Positions 47,173 through 57,800 of a stretch of 64,000 nucleotides of DNA are shown in pieces (the first letter of the stretch is position 1; every line of letters begins with the position of its first letter). Location: the NCBI GenBank assembly GCA_003693705.1, contig RBZT01000234.1, positions 1-64,000 on the forward strand, given 5' to 3'. Position numbers and translations under genes: made by a program. The notes below the pieces were generated by a model. That model searched no databases. It had not been told where the DNA came from and saw only the letters and a program-made list of their open reading frames with translations. Source of the stretch: Polymyxa betae. Its lineage: Eukaryota > Endomyxa > Phytomyxea > Plasmodiophorida > Plasmodiophoridae.

Positions 47173-47846
47173 CTAAAGCCAAATGGAAGGGTACTTCTTC
47201 CTCCTGAACTTTTCAAATACGATCGTGAATACGATCAGAATACAGGACCCTATGATAAGCGGGAACATCAGATAGAAGAACGAGACCATTGACAACGGTT
47301 GATGAGCTATTATATAGGCTGTAGCACCACCAGGTGGATAGGAGATTCCAATCACCTAACAAATCACAAATCAATATTTCCTCTCTCTACAATTCCATCC
47401 CGAAAAATCACAGCGATATTTGAAAACAGCGAAATTTCAACATCATTTCGCATCGCTGGGAAATGTTCGCTTAAGGAAATCTGCTCGTGCAGACGGATCA
47501 CCTTCATGAGCATTGTGCTAACAGCAACGGACAACGATGAACGAATCCATGTTGATGATGGCGCTGGCAATGCATAGGCGAAGGCAGAGGCGGTGACCGC
47601 TGACAAGACCTGCCCGCCAATCACATGTCGAGGGATGGCGGCCACCGACGTCGGAATCGCATACATGATGACGACGGCGGCGCCGAACGACCCGTTCAGC
47701 CATGGGAAGTTGGTGGCGACGGTCAGACCTTCGAGGACGATGAAGGTGACGAACGGACCCAGGAACGAATTCAGAATGTGGCGGGGATAGGGCGGGCGCC
47801 ACGATCGGGACACCCACGTCTCCCGCTCTGCTTTCACCGAGAACAT
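47173..47846 (-). CDS. HPP-family four-helix membrane protein
   Basis: Exons 47846-47502 and 47355-47173 join in phase 0 (STMLMK to VIGISYPPGGA). The family's membrane segments appear in order: FLGPFVTFIVLEGLTVA, then NGSFGAAVVIMYAIPTSVAA, IPRHVIGGQVLSAVTASAFA, the motif helix YPPGGATAYIIA and FPLIIGSCILIVFTIVFEKF, with the conserved RRKKYPSIWL end. HPP proteins include chloroplast nitrite carriers and many of unknown role. Here the name-giving HPP is YPP. Around 175 residues, the normal size. Confidence 0.8.
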
Positions 47847-48133
47847 TACAGATGAACCCAGCCTCCGATCATAGATTTCGACAACGTCGATGAAAAGAGC
47901 CCAGCGAAGGTTAATCAGTCTCTCGTGATATGGGTCAAATCTGGAATCAGTTTTTATTATAAAGTCGTTGGTGACTCTGAAAATGAAACTTTTTATTGGA
48001 TTAAAATCGACTTTGAAATTTATTACTGCATATTATAGAGAGAAATTTGAAGTGAGACGATCGAGCGCTTATAGAGAAGAAACCGTCATCGTGGGTGCAG
48101 TGTTTGCTGACAGACAACATCATAGTTAGTCCG

Positions 48134-50030
48134 ATGTTCTTATGGAGGCTGGGGCGGCGACGGCGTCCGTTCTGCAGGTTCCTGTCGGTCGTGGCCAAGG
48201 ACAACCAGCAGCGCTATGATCTGGTCGTGATCGGGTCGGGGCCGGCCGGCCAGAAATGTGCCATCAATGCTGCGAAGATGAACAAGCGGGTGGCCATCGT
48301 CGATAGCGGCGTCATGATGGGAGGCGTCTGCGTCCATAAAGGCACAATCCCGAGCAAGACGTTTCGGGAAGCGATTCTGTATCTAACGGGATACAGACAG
48401 CGAGGTTTCTATGGCCGAGACCATCAGGAACGGGAACGAATCGATTTCTATGATGTAAGTCCTGTCTAACAAATTCGTTCAAGCTGTCTGTAAATCTTGT
48501 TCAAATAACCTTTATTATGAATGCAGCAGTTGAATGGTTTGTGCTGTAGATTATGGAGCGAGTGAAGAAGGTTGAAGGATGGGAGACCGAAGTCATCGTC
48601 TCGCAGCTGCAGCGAAATAACGTGACGGTGACGCGAGGCCTGGCGTCGTTTATCGATGCCAATCGCATCCAGGTTCAGCATGATCCCAGAGAGGCTGCTG
48701 AAGGAGTTGTTCATGATTCGGTACGTTTTCTGCTGCTTTTTACCTCGTTGTAATGGCTTAGCTGGTTGTCTCTTGTGTTTCATGCAAAATCTGAATCATC
48801 TCCGTCCAGAGCATGATAGAATTTGATTACGCTATGGTAGCTACCGGAACATTTCCTGCCGGATCGCCATTATATCCCTTCGACAGCAAATACGTTTTCG
48901 ATTCGGACTCGATCCTGAGCGTAACAGCCGGAAATGTTCCTAAGAATATGATCGTCGTTGGTAGTGGCGTCATTGCTCTAGAATACGCCTCAATGTTCAA
49001 TGCATTACCTGGGTTGGTTGCGATGCTTCTCCCATCTTTATCGCAGAAGCGTTCGTGTTCGTGGAACAATGCGTATTGACGTCCTTTCAGATCGCGGGTG
49101 ACGATCATCGACAAAGCTGCTCAATTTTTGAGTTTCGCAGATCAGGAAGTCTTGGACGTTCTTCGCGATAGCATGCGTGGGAACGGAGCAACTTTTAGGT
49201 TGGGCGAAACCGTCACCAAAGTCGAGGTTCGCGAAGGTCGCGTCCATGTCTGGCTGGAATCTGGAAAGATAGTCAAAGGCGACGCGCTGCTATACGCTGT
49301 GGGCCGTCAAGGGAATACTGCCAATCTGAATCTGGAAGCAATCGGCATTGAACCAAACAATCGCGGTCTGATTCCAGTGAACCAGCAATATCAAACCAGC
49401 GTCCCGAACATCTATGCTGCTGGAGATGTAATTGGGTTCCCTGCACTGGCGTCGGTGTCGATGGAGCAGGGTCGAATCGCATCCAATCACATGTTCAAAA
49501 TGCCAATCGAGAGCAGCATCAACTTGTTCCCGTACGGGATCTACACGATTCCTGAAATATCCATGGTTGGCGCTAGTGAACGTGATCTAACACATAAACG
49601 GATCCCTTATGAGACCGGCGTTGCCAAGTTCGATGAGCTGGCTAAAGGGCAGATGTTGGGGCTCAAGCATGGGTTTCTGAAGATTCTCTTTTGCCCCAAC
49701 ACCAGAAAATTGCTCGGTGTCCACGTTATTGGTAAATTTGCTTTCTTTGTTGATTGTCGCGTAGTCTATGCCTGACCTAAAGACAGGTGAAAACGCCACA
49801 GAAATCATCCACATTGGGCAAACTGTATTAACGATGGGCGGAACTATTGATTATTTCAGAGACCACGTGTTCAATTTTCCTTCTTTCACTCAGGTAGAGA
49901 TGCCTAGATGCAAATTAAGGCTTAGCAGAATCACGACCCTCTGTAATAGGCATACCGGGACGCCGCTTTGGACGGAATACGAAGGCTCTAATACAATACT
50001 TCGTCTCGGCTATTGATCCGAGATTGTTTC
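48134..50030 (+). CDS. sthA: Soluble pyridine nucleotide transhydrogenase (SthA type), probably mitochondrial
   Basis: A flavoprotein of the pyridine nucleotide-disulfide reductase family that equilibrates NADH and NADPH. ATG 48134 opens a basic presequence ([20 protein letters not shown]). The FAD motif is [14 protein letters not shown]; the redox segment reads [12 protein letters not shown], with the second cysteine absent, as in SthA rather than lipoamide dehydrogenase. Next come the NAD motif [17 protein letters not shown], the second FAD motif [12 protein letters not shown], and the dimer domain with [14 protein letters not shown] and [12 protein letters not shown] up to FNFPSFTQ (~49895). 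Five or six exons. The C-terminus after 49895 is uncertain: a ~26 bp or a ~35 bp intron is possible, so the stop lies between 49935 and about 50060. Confidence 0.85.
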
Positions 50031-50156
50031 ACGAACTGCTTTCATCATATTATATGATACGTTAATTGGGAACGTCGCAAACCAAATCGTTCGCTTGAAC
50101 TGTCGTGCCAACCACGGAGCCTTTTCTTCTAAATGTCTCTCTATCATCATACGTTA

Positions 50157-51062
50157 TTACAACTCTGCAACACGCTCGCCAAAAAGAGGAATTGTCGAAA
50201 GTTTGTGAGAATTGAGAAATATTGTGGGAATTTGCTACCTAAGATATCAGGCAGTCTATAGCCCTCATCACCTTCGGCAGAAACCAGTGATTCAACCAGA
50301 AGCTCCTCCATCCGACTTTTATCAACACTAAGTATCCTTGCCTCATGCTGTGCTTCAGCAAGGACGCACTCCATCTGTTTTATACGCTCCGTTACGTGTC
50401 TCATTTCATCTTGCAGCCCACTAAGGATTCTTTGTGAACGGTGTTCTTCTTCCTCCAATAGCTCCCGAATTATTCGGTTGTGAGCGCTAACAGACCATTT
50501 TCAGAGTTAACAATCCAAAATCGATGTCTTAAAAAAATAGTGCCAACCTCGCCTGCTTTCTCCAGAGCTTAATTTGAGTGCTACGAGAACATTGTCTTCT
50601 ATCTGCGGCGTTAAGAGCTGTTTGAACTACAGAAGCTTCATCGCGGATACGACGCAGCTCATTCTCCAGAACTTGCTGATGAACAGAGGCTAATGTGATA
50701 ATTAGGAAAATGTTGTGATCAAAGACTACCGAACCTATGATTTGCAGCTTCACCAAATCTGAGTTTAACTGCTGAAGACCTTGGAAATCATGCGAGCGTA
50801 TGGAATCGAATCCTTTCACAACAGTTTGTCTTTGAAATGGAAATTGATCGCAACGCTAATTGCCAGTTAGGAACAAAAACGAAAAAGAACATTCACTAGC
50901 AACTTGCTCGAATCGCTCAATTTCAGTAGAGAGGTAAAACTGAACTTGAGCAAGATGGCGCTGAAGTGAGAATAGAGCAGATCTGTTATCGTCACCGTCT
51001 GCGTTTTCAAATCCTGGAATATCGTCGATGACCAGGATGAGCATATCTTCAAGCCGTCGCAT
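50157..51062 (-). CDS. Small coiled-coil protein, unknown
   Basis: ATG 51062 gives RRLEDMLILVIDDIPGFENA and a helix (SLQRHLAQVQFYLSTEIERF). After introns come FDSIRSHDFQGLQQLNSDLV (50.8 kb), QQVLENELRRIRDEASVVQT (50.65 kb), LLEEEEHRSQRILSGLQDEM (50.45 kb) and AQHEARILSVDKSRMEELLV, ending at 50157 if a short last intron is removed. Heptads dominate; no named domain is seen. It could be a centrosomal or ciliary coiled coil given its surroundings, but that is a guess. Confidence 0.55.
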
Positions 51063-51099
51063 GCGGGATATAGATTTGGATAAGTTACGAATAGAAGCA

Positions 51100-52356
51100 T
51101 CAGCCTATTATTTCTCAGTATTGCAAATCAGCACAACCGCCTTTATAAAAGTTTATTGTAGGTATGAGTACTTAGCAAACAAGGGCATAACCCCAAACTT
51201 TAGGACTTATTAAAACATAGGTGCATCAACCAAATTACGACGTACAGAAGCGGATGCATTCTGATTTTCAGGCCAATACTGGCACAAGGATGCCGACTCC
51301 TGGTCCTGACGAACAATGATTCGTCCCTCCTGGTGGTCGTCATGACTTGAGGATTGCATGAATGGCTAGCAAGTGCCAAGTACTGTACCAAAAAACGGAT
51401 TTAAAATCGCGTTACATGCAAGCCAAAAAGTAGGCGCTCACAGTCGCGCAAAAACTGCTGCGCAACATTCCTGTCACTCACAAAAACAAAAAATCAAAGC
51501 AGTCCTAGTCCGCAATGTGAATTTGATCCGCACTGTGTTTACAGTTTTCTTTTTTTTATGCGTGATAAACCGGAAAGATGCAATAGTCATATGGAAGATC
51601 CATATGGAAGGATGGAGTCCAAAAAGCGTACCAGCGATGACCTGCTTCGAATTTCGCGAATTCTACAGTTTATAGTCTATAAAACGAAAGTATTTTGTGT
51701 TATTTTTAAAACCAGCGGACTGTTGCAATTCCCTCTTCTTGACAAATCATGTCTCGGTCTAACTATCGCCAAGTTACGATCCTGTTGAGTGCGGTCGAAA
51801 CCAACGAGCTCATTAAACTGCTCGGTTCCCGCTGTTTCACATCGATAACATGATAATTTCCACCATCAACTAAATAGATATGCATGGCAACCCAGCGACA
51901 TTCGAGTTTACTATTAATTCCACCATAGTAACTCAGAATCCATTATGCCAGATGATCGAAAATTGTTCGGTGTCATCGACGTCTTGGATCGGAGCGAAGC
52001 AAAATTTTGTTAATCTTTACTGACAGAAATTCCAGATTTTTTTTTCGTTTTCATTTCAAACTGGCTGATTTCTTTCATCCTAGTGGAATTCCAGCTCTGG
52101 AATAAGACAATAGTGAGATCCCCCACCTACCGATCACCTTACGAAATGGTTTCTTGCCATTAGCTAATCGGCCAGGTAGTCTAAACTGGCTTTACAGTTG
52201 TTGGAAATCAACATCAGTCTTCGTATTGGTTATTTTGCTGGTGCTATAGACTTCTAATGCGCCGATTCATTTGAAGGAAACGTGAGAGTCGACTGAAGTG
52301 CAGCAAAAAGTCGAAGTCGCGGCCTCGATCCAATCCATATCGAGGTTGCTGTCCGC
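51100..52356. other. Region without a supported gene
   Basis: Only short frames lacking motifs are present. The stretch holds a near-palindrome, catatggaagatccatatgg, at 51588-51606. It separates the coiled-coil gene start from the acetyltransferase start and could contain both promoters. Confidence 0.4.
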
Positions 52357-53082
52357 ATGGACAATGGCGACCTGGTGTGGTCGTCTCCAACCAAGCCAGA
52401 CGCCAGCGTCCGGGCGGAAGGTGAACGACGGCCGGAATCATCCGACAGCTCCATTCCTGGGGTCACCATCAGGACGCTTAATCCTAATGATCTGGACAAC
52501 CTGCGCCAGCTCGATAAGCTTCTGTTCCCGGTCACCTATTCTGATTCGTTCTATCATAATCTGCTAGCGAATCCTAACCTAAACAGGGTTGCTGTGAATG
52601 CTGATCGCGTATGCCATGATCATCTGAAAACCAGCAGGTGCTGATATGAAATATTTTAGGAAATTGTTGGCTGTGTCACCTGCCGTTATGTTCGCTATAA
52701 ACAGTATGGCCGCTCTGTATGGGTATCGACGATTCCACAATGTGTTGGATATATTTCGACTTTGGGTGTCAGTCCGAATTATCGCCGCCGTGGTCTAGGA
52801 AAACGTCTTCTAGAAATCGCCCTAGAGGAGCTTAGCAAAGAATGCAACACTGTTATATTGCATGTGAAAGCTGATAATACCGCTGCAATTCAGCTCTATC
52901 TTAACGCTGGCTTCGTTCGGGTTAAATATTTACCGAATCATTACTTGTTCGATAATCAGTATCACGACGCCATTCAGCTGCAACGAGGTCAATGTGATAC
53001 TATTCACTCTTTAGATTCAGCACTGGACCATGAGGATGATGGCTCGTGGCTTTCGTGGGCACCCAGATGTACCATATTCTAG
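52357..53082 (+). CDS. GNAT N-acetyltransferase, NAA50/NAA60-like
   Basis: Exons 52357-52608 and 52660-53082 join in phase 0 for 224 residues. The GNAT core reads IRTLNPNDLDNLRQLDKLLF, PVTYSDSFYHNLL (substrate loop typical of NAA50/NAA60), VGCVTCRYV, YISTLGVSPNYRRRGLGKRL with the acetyl-CoA loop RRRGLG, ILHVKADNTAAIQLYLNAGF and YLPNHYLF. These enzymes acetylate protein N-termini, often Met-starting ones. The ~35-residue Ser/Glu-rich N-terminal extension and the C-terminal tail (SWLSWAPRCTIF) are lineage-specific. Confidence 0.85.
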
Positions 53083-53223
53083 CCAAATTTAGATTTCATT
53101 ATGCATTACCCATATATCGATTATTGTATTTATCTGTTTAACTAAAGTCTGAATTCGCAGTCTCGATGTTTGTCTGTTAAGTTGAACAGAATTCATGCTT
53201 GGAAGCTTTATTGAACTTTTGCA

Positions 53224-54414
53224 TTAATATACCTCCCAGTGCAGGGACCAAGGGCCTTGGTAATGCTCTTTCTTGCCAGAAGAGAGATTGTCGACTTCGA
53301 TTTGGGTGACATCCCGAACCTGATCAAGATTGAGCCCATTACAGAACTGAAAGTAGGCTTGCGTGACATCGACAACACGATCATACTCAAGGCGGGCCAT
53401 GTTCATCATATCGCGATGCATCATCCCAATCATGCCCATAAAACCAGCTGGTTTGCCATTGAACGTGACCCGGATTGTTTGAGAATCCATCGGAGAGGTC
53501 ACGTTATGAAGCAACACAATTAAATGTTTGTGATCGGGAACGCCAGCTTCCATAGGTTGGAATTGTATTCCGGTGCCGATACCTCCATCAACAGCAGAAG
53601 CCGCTCGTCGGAAAACATCATTATATGGAAATTTTACATTTCGACCGTATGCTGCTTGAAACGTCGTAGTGGATCCCACGAGATCATAGCCTCCGACAAC
53701 CTGATCGTTAAAAGCGGCTAAATTAGCTTTCGGATGTAGTGCTATCCACATCGAAAACACGACGTTAACGAAAGAATGATGTAGCCAGAAGATCGGGTCA
53801 AATGCCGACGTCTTGACAGGAACCATTGTACCACCGATACTGTTGTGGACGATAGCATGAACGGCTTCCAGCTCGCGTTGAAATTCGCCAAAGTCGTTTC
53901 GTGTTAATGCACGATAAACGTATTCGGCAAGATACGGCGCACTCAAATCTTGCCAATCACGGGTGGTTAAGACGTTTCGTAGTTCGCCACCCTGTGCACT
54001 ATCGTACATGTAGCCAGTGTTTAGAGGGTTTCGTTGCCCTTTGTATGTTGGAGAATCGATAATTGGAATATGAATCTCTTCGGTCCAGTCCCAATACGGC
54101 CACATATAGCCCAACTCGTTTTCCATGAAGATCAGATACGCCCGATGCCATGCAAGAAAGGTTGGTTTTTCGTGTGGGCATTGATACCGGTCATCACCAT
54201 GCATTCGAGCGATATCAACGTATTTGCCAGACTCTTGAAGACGGCCAAGCTTGCCAAGAAACTTGTCAAGATCGGAACTGGATTCAGCTAGAGCTCGGAT
54301 ATCAACAGGTGTTTGAGCATCAGATTTGTTAAGCAAGAGAAGCACGACGCCGATCGTGATTCCAACGGCGATTAATGACACGCCCATCAAAATTATTGCT
54401 CGTTTGCTGACCAT
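53224..54414 (-). CDS. Membrane-anchored tyrosinase-type copper oxidase
   Basis: 396 residues, intronless, ATG at 54414. A single N-terminal signal-anchor (IILMGVSLIAVGITIGVVLL) is followed by the type-3 copper domain. The CuA site shows RMHGDDRYQCPHEKPTFLAW with the WHRAYLIFMENEL helix (three His). The CuB site shows HAIVHNSIGG and AFDPIFWLHHSFVNVVFSMW. The C-terminal beta region (GVPDHKHLIVLLHNV) resembles the shielding domain of tyrosinases and hemocyanin units. It likely oxidises phenols outside the cell or in the secretory pathway, for example in melanin-like wall formation; substrate is inference. No lesion seen. Confidence 0.88.
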   Translation of the reverse strand: MVSKRAIILMGVSLIAVGITIGVVLLLLNKSDAQTPVDIRALAESSSDLDKFLGKLGRLQESGKYVDIARMHGDDRYQCPHEKPTFLAWHRAYLIFMENELGYMWPYWDWTEEIHIPIIDSPTYKGQRNPLNTGYMYDSAQGGELRNVLTTRDWQDLSAPYLAEYVYRALTRNDFGEFQRELEAVHAIVHNSIGGTMVPVKTSAFDPIFWLHHSFVNVVFSMWIALHPKANLAAFNDQVVGGYDLVGSTTTFQAAYGRNVKFPYNDVFRRAASAVDGGIGTGIQFQPMEAGVPDHKHLIVLLHNVTSPMDSQTIRVTFNGKPAGFMGMIGMMHRDMMNMARLEYDRVVDVTQAYFQFCNGLNLDQVRDVTQIEVDNLSSGKKEHYQGPWSLHWEVY

Positions 54415-54757
54415 AAGTCAACGTGCTCGCAAGTGCCGTTTGTTGATGGCAACAACGGTGCCAGGGGATTGGTAAATTGCCAGAAGGCTTGGGATTGGAT
54501 GGCCCTTTGGAGATGGAATTTAGCCCGGTTCCGATTCTGGAAGAAGCATCGGAAGTGACTCATGCGGGGTCGGCTGTCGATTTGGGTGCGGCAGTTCGGG
54601 TGTTGCTGCCAGAGACGCCAATGTGCTGTCGCCATCGCATCCGTATGAAGTCGTCAGCATGCCTATTAAGCATAACATAGAAGATTGTCAAGATTTCAAA
54701 TAAATTTCATACGAAAATCTCGAGTATCGTAACAGGTCTTCGCGGGACCTGCAGCCC

Positions 54758-54766
54758 TATAAAAGG
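54758..54766 (+). promoter_or_regulatory. TATA box
   Basis: TATAAAAGG lies 121 bp before the ATG of the DENN-containing gene (54887), a plausible distance for a core promoter with a short 5' leader. Confidence 0.45.
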
Positions 54767-54886
54767 GGTGACAAATTCAATTTGCTGCTTGGGGCGGCCA
54801 CCTCTTCTCTTTGACGATCATAGTGTATGTAATATCGGTCGGAGCTGCTGCATGATCGCCTGATCGTATGGCCGTTGGCCAGCCGA

Positions 54887-57800
54887 ATGTCGTCGCGATG
54901 CATCGATTACTTCGCTCTGGTTCGATGTCGTAACACTCCGGCTTTCACAACCGAAGTACAATTGCGGTTTCCGCTTGATGATCATGCGGATTGTGCCTTC
55001 CCGAAAGAATTGCACATGGTAATAAATTGATATAGTTAGTACAAAAGTATTTATTCGGAATTATAGTTCTGCTTTCCTACTGGGGATGACATTTTCCGCC
55101 GACCTGAAACGGTCCTTCGAGAATTTAGGTTAATGAAGTCATAGCAGCGCTGTGTTTGTAGCTGACGACGATATCAGCTTTCTCTTAACAGAAATTGATG
55201 GACGCCGTGTATACGTCAGCATTATTCGATTTCCCGATGAACACTCAGATGGATCGGTCTGCTGTCTTGCGCTGACGTCACATTGGCCGTTCTACAAACA
55301 AATGCTGCAATTCCTAAGATATCTTCGTGCAACTCTTACGACATCCAGGTAGCTGTCTGCCCTGATCGCTGCCGTTTGGTCCAATAAGACTTTTACAGAA
55401 CATTTGCCGCTCCTCTTGAATCAATCCTTACGAATCTGATTTTTGAGGTTCCATTGCCTCCTCGTGGAAGAACAGAGGTATTAAGATTGTTGTTAATGAA
55501 CTTCATCACAGTGTCTTATTGTTGACCTTAGGTGATCGTGCCATTAATCAGCACAAATACCGCCCCAATGGAGCTTTGCTTTAGGCGGCCGCCACCAAAT
55601 TCTGGCGCTCTTATTGACTACGACTTTAGTGCATTGTTTTACTACTTCTCCCTCGATAGCATAATCACTGTATTCAGCGCCATATTCAGCGAAAGGCGAA
55701 TTGTGCTGGTTTCAAGTCATGAATCATGCTTGACGACGCTATTCGAAGCTGTTCGTATTACACTTCTCTTGCAATTTCCTTTTCTCAGACATGAACAGTT
55801 CAATTGCTTAATTTTTCCGTTTCTATGGCGTCATGCATATATTCCACTCTTGCCCTCGTCTCTGGTTGATTACATCTGCGCTCCAATGCCGTTTTTGATG
55901 GGAATATGCCGAGTGTACTTGCCAGAAAAATCGGCTCTCAATGGCGTCGTGCTCATCGATTGCGACATGAACCATGGTATTCTGGCCTTGAGACTTTTTG
56001 TGATTTCCATTTTGAAGTTTATATTACAGTTACTTTCTTTGACGAGTCAGGAAATGAAGCGACGCCAACTCCATTGCCCGCTTTACCAGATCGTGCCGGA
56101 AAACAGCTTTTGAAACGCTTACGGGCCTTAATTTCACTACAAGAAACGTAAACCCGACATTATTCGTTTTGCCTTTTGCTGGTGATTAATACGCAATGGC
56201 ATAGAAATCTCGTCTGCCCGCCTGACGTTCCCATTGATCATGGCTCAGTTAAAGATTGTTTTCTACGATTCTTTGCCGCCATCTTCCTCAATTTTCATTC
56301 CCATTTTGATGACTCCAAAGAACAATGCTTCGATAAGAAAGCGTTCCTCGAAGCCTGCTCAGAACGGTTTAGATGCCTATCGTACTGCAATCGATTGCTG
56401 ATTGTCCATTTAGCTGCGAGTTTGTAAACCAACTGCTAAATACGCAGATGTTTGCTTCGTTTCTTGACGAGCGCATTCAGTTCTCAGATGATATGGATAC
56501 TCTGCTTTTTGATGAATACATTCGGCGAGAGCAAGGGAAACCGGCAGCATTTCTTGCAGACACTTCCCAGGTTGCCGATATTTAACAATTCGCAACGTAT
56601 TCATGGTTTCGTTTAGACACACCAGTCCCGGTATGTTTGCCAATCGCCGATAACGAGCGGGAAGGTCACGTATGATTTTGGGTTTCCTCAAAGTTGGGAT
56701 ACTGTGTCAATTCCTGCTTCAAGGTCAACCGAAATTCTGGTTGATATCTCAACAGAATCCCAGAGAGCGACAACTACGGTATGTCTTGGCTATTTCTCCT
56801 TACTTCTGCTTTCTAATGATTATAAGGGAATGTCATATGCCTCTTTAAAATTCTTCATGGATCAGGCAAGAATATCTCATGTCAATTGTTTCTTAAATCT
56901 CACAGTCCAACAGAAAACATATTCTCGAAAGCTCCACACAATGTCTCAGCAGTGTGGGCGGGATGATCAAATGTTTCTGTCCATTGTTAAAAGTATGAGT
57001 GAATGGACTACGTTGCAACGTTCAGCTGCGACGACGGAATGCAAATTGCGATTGAATAAGATGAGTCCTGGGGATGAGTTTTCAATTGCTGACGTTTGGA
57101 ATCAAGTTTGCGTTTATGTTGAGTAAGTCAGGCAATCCAGTATGTATTGATATTTTGTTTACTAAAGTTAGAGCGACCCAAAATACCAGACATGCTGAAA
57201 TGAAGACCATGAACTCTTTGAACGATGATCTGGCCGAACAGATTCACTTCATAGATCGAGAAATTAGGATTCTTTTTGACGAATCAAAGTAAAGAGTGTC
57301 TCAAAATCTACATCATGCATTAATGCAGTGGATTCAGGCAACTTGATGCCGAAGCTACCATGCGCAAAACGGAACTGGAGCGTGTCAAGCTGCTCTTGGT
57401 GAACTCGCGCCAGAAGTTGGCATTAACCGAGCAAGAATCAAGACTACCAGCAGATTTACGCAAATCCGTTTCTCTTTTCAGGCAAAGTGATCTATCACGC
57501 CTTGGTAACGCTTCAGTTTGCATAAACCCATTGATCTCACGAATCTTGCCTTGTAGTCGCTGCCAGATCAGAGGTTCAAGCAATAAGTATTGAACAGAGC
57601 GAAGCGGAAACTGCTTTCTGGACGCATTTGGATCTGTACAACTCCCGGATTCCACAGATTATTTCGGAGCTTCAACGATTGAATCTATGTCGCGTAGCTG
57701 CTCTGAAATCAGCACTGAAGCTGTAGGTACAACGAAGTGTTGAGCATCGAATGTCTAACACTGATATTGTAGACTGACTTCCAGCCGATTGGAACAACTT

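Noticed and set aside
51588-51606. Near-palindrome catatggaagatccatatgg as a possible operator
   Set aside because: Isol ated short palindrome in AT-rich DNA with no linked gene start; likely chance.
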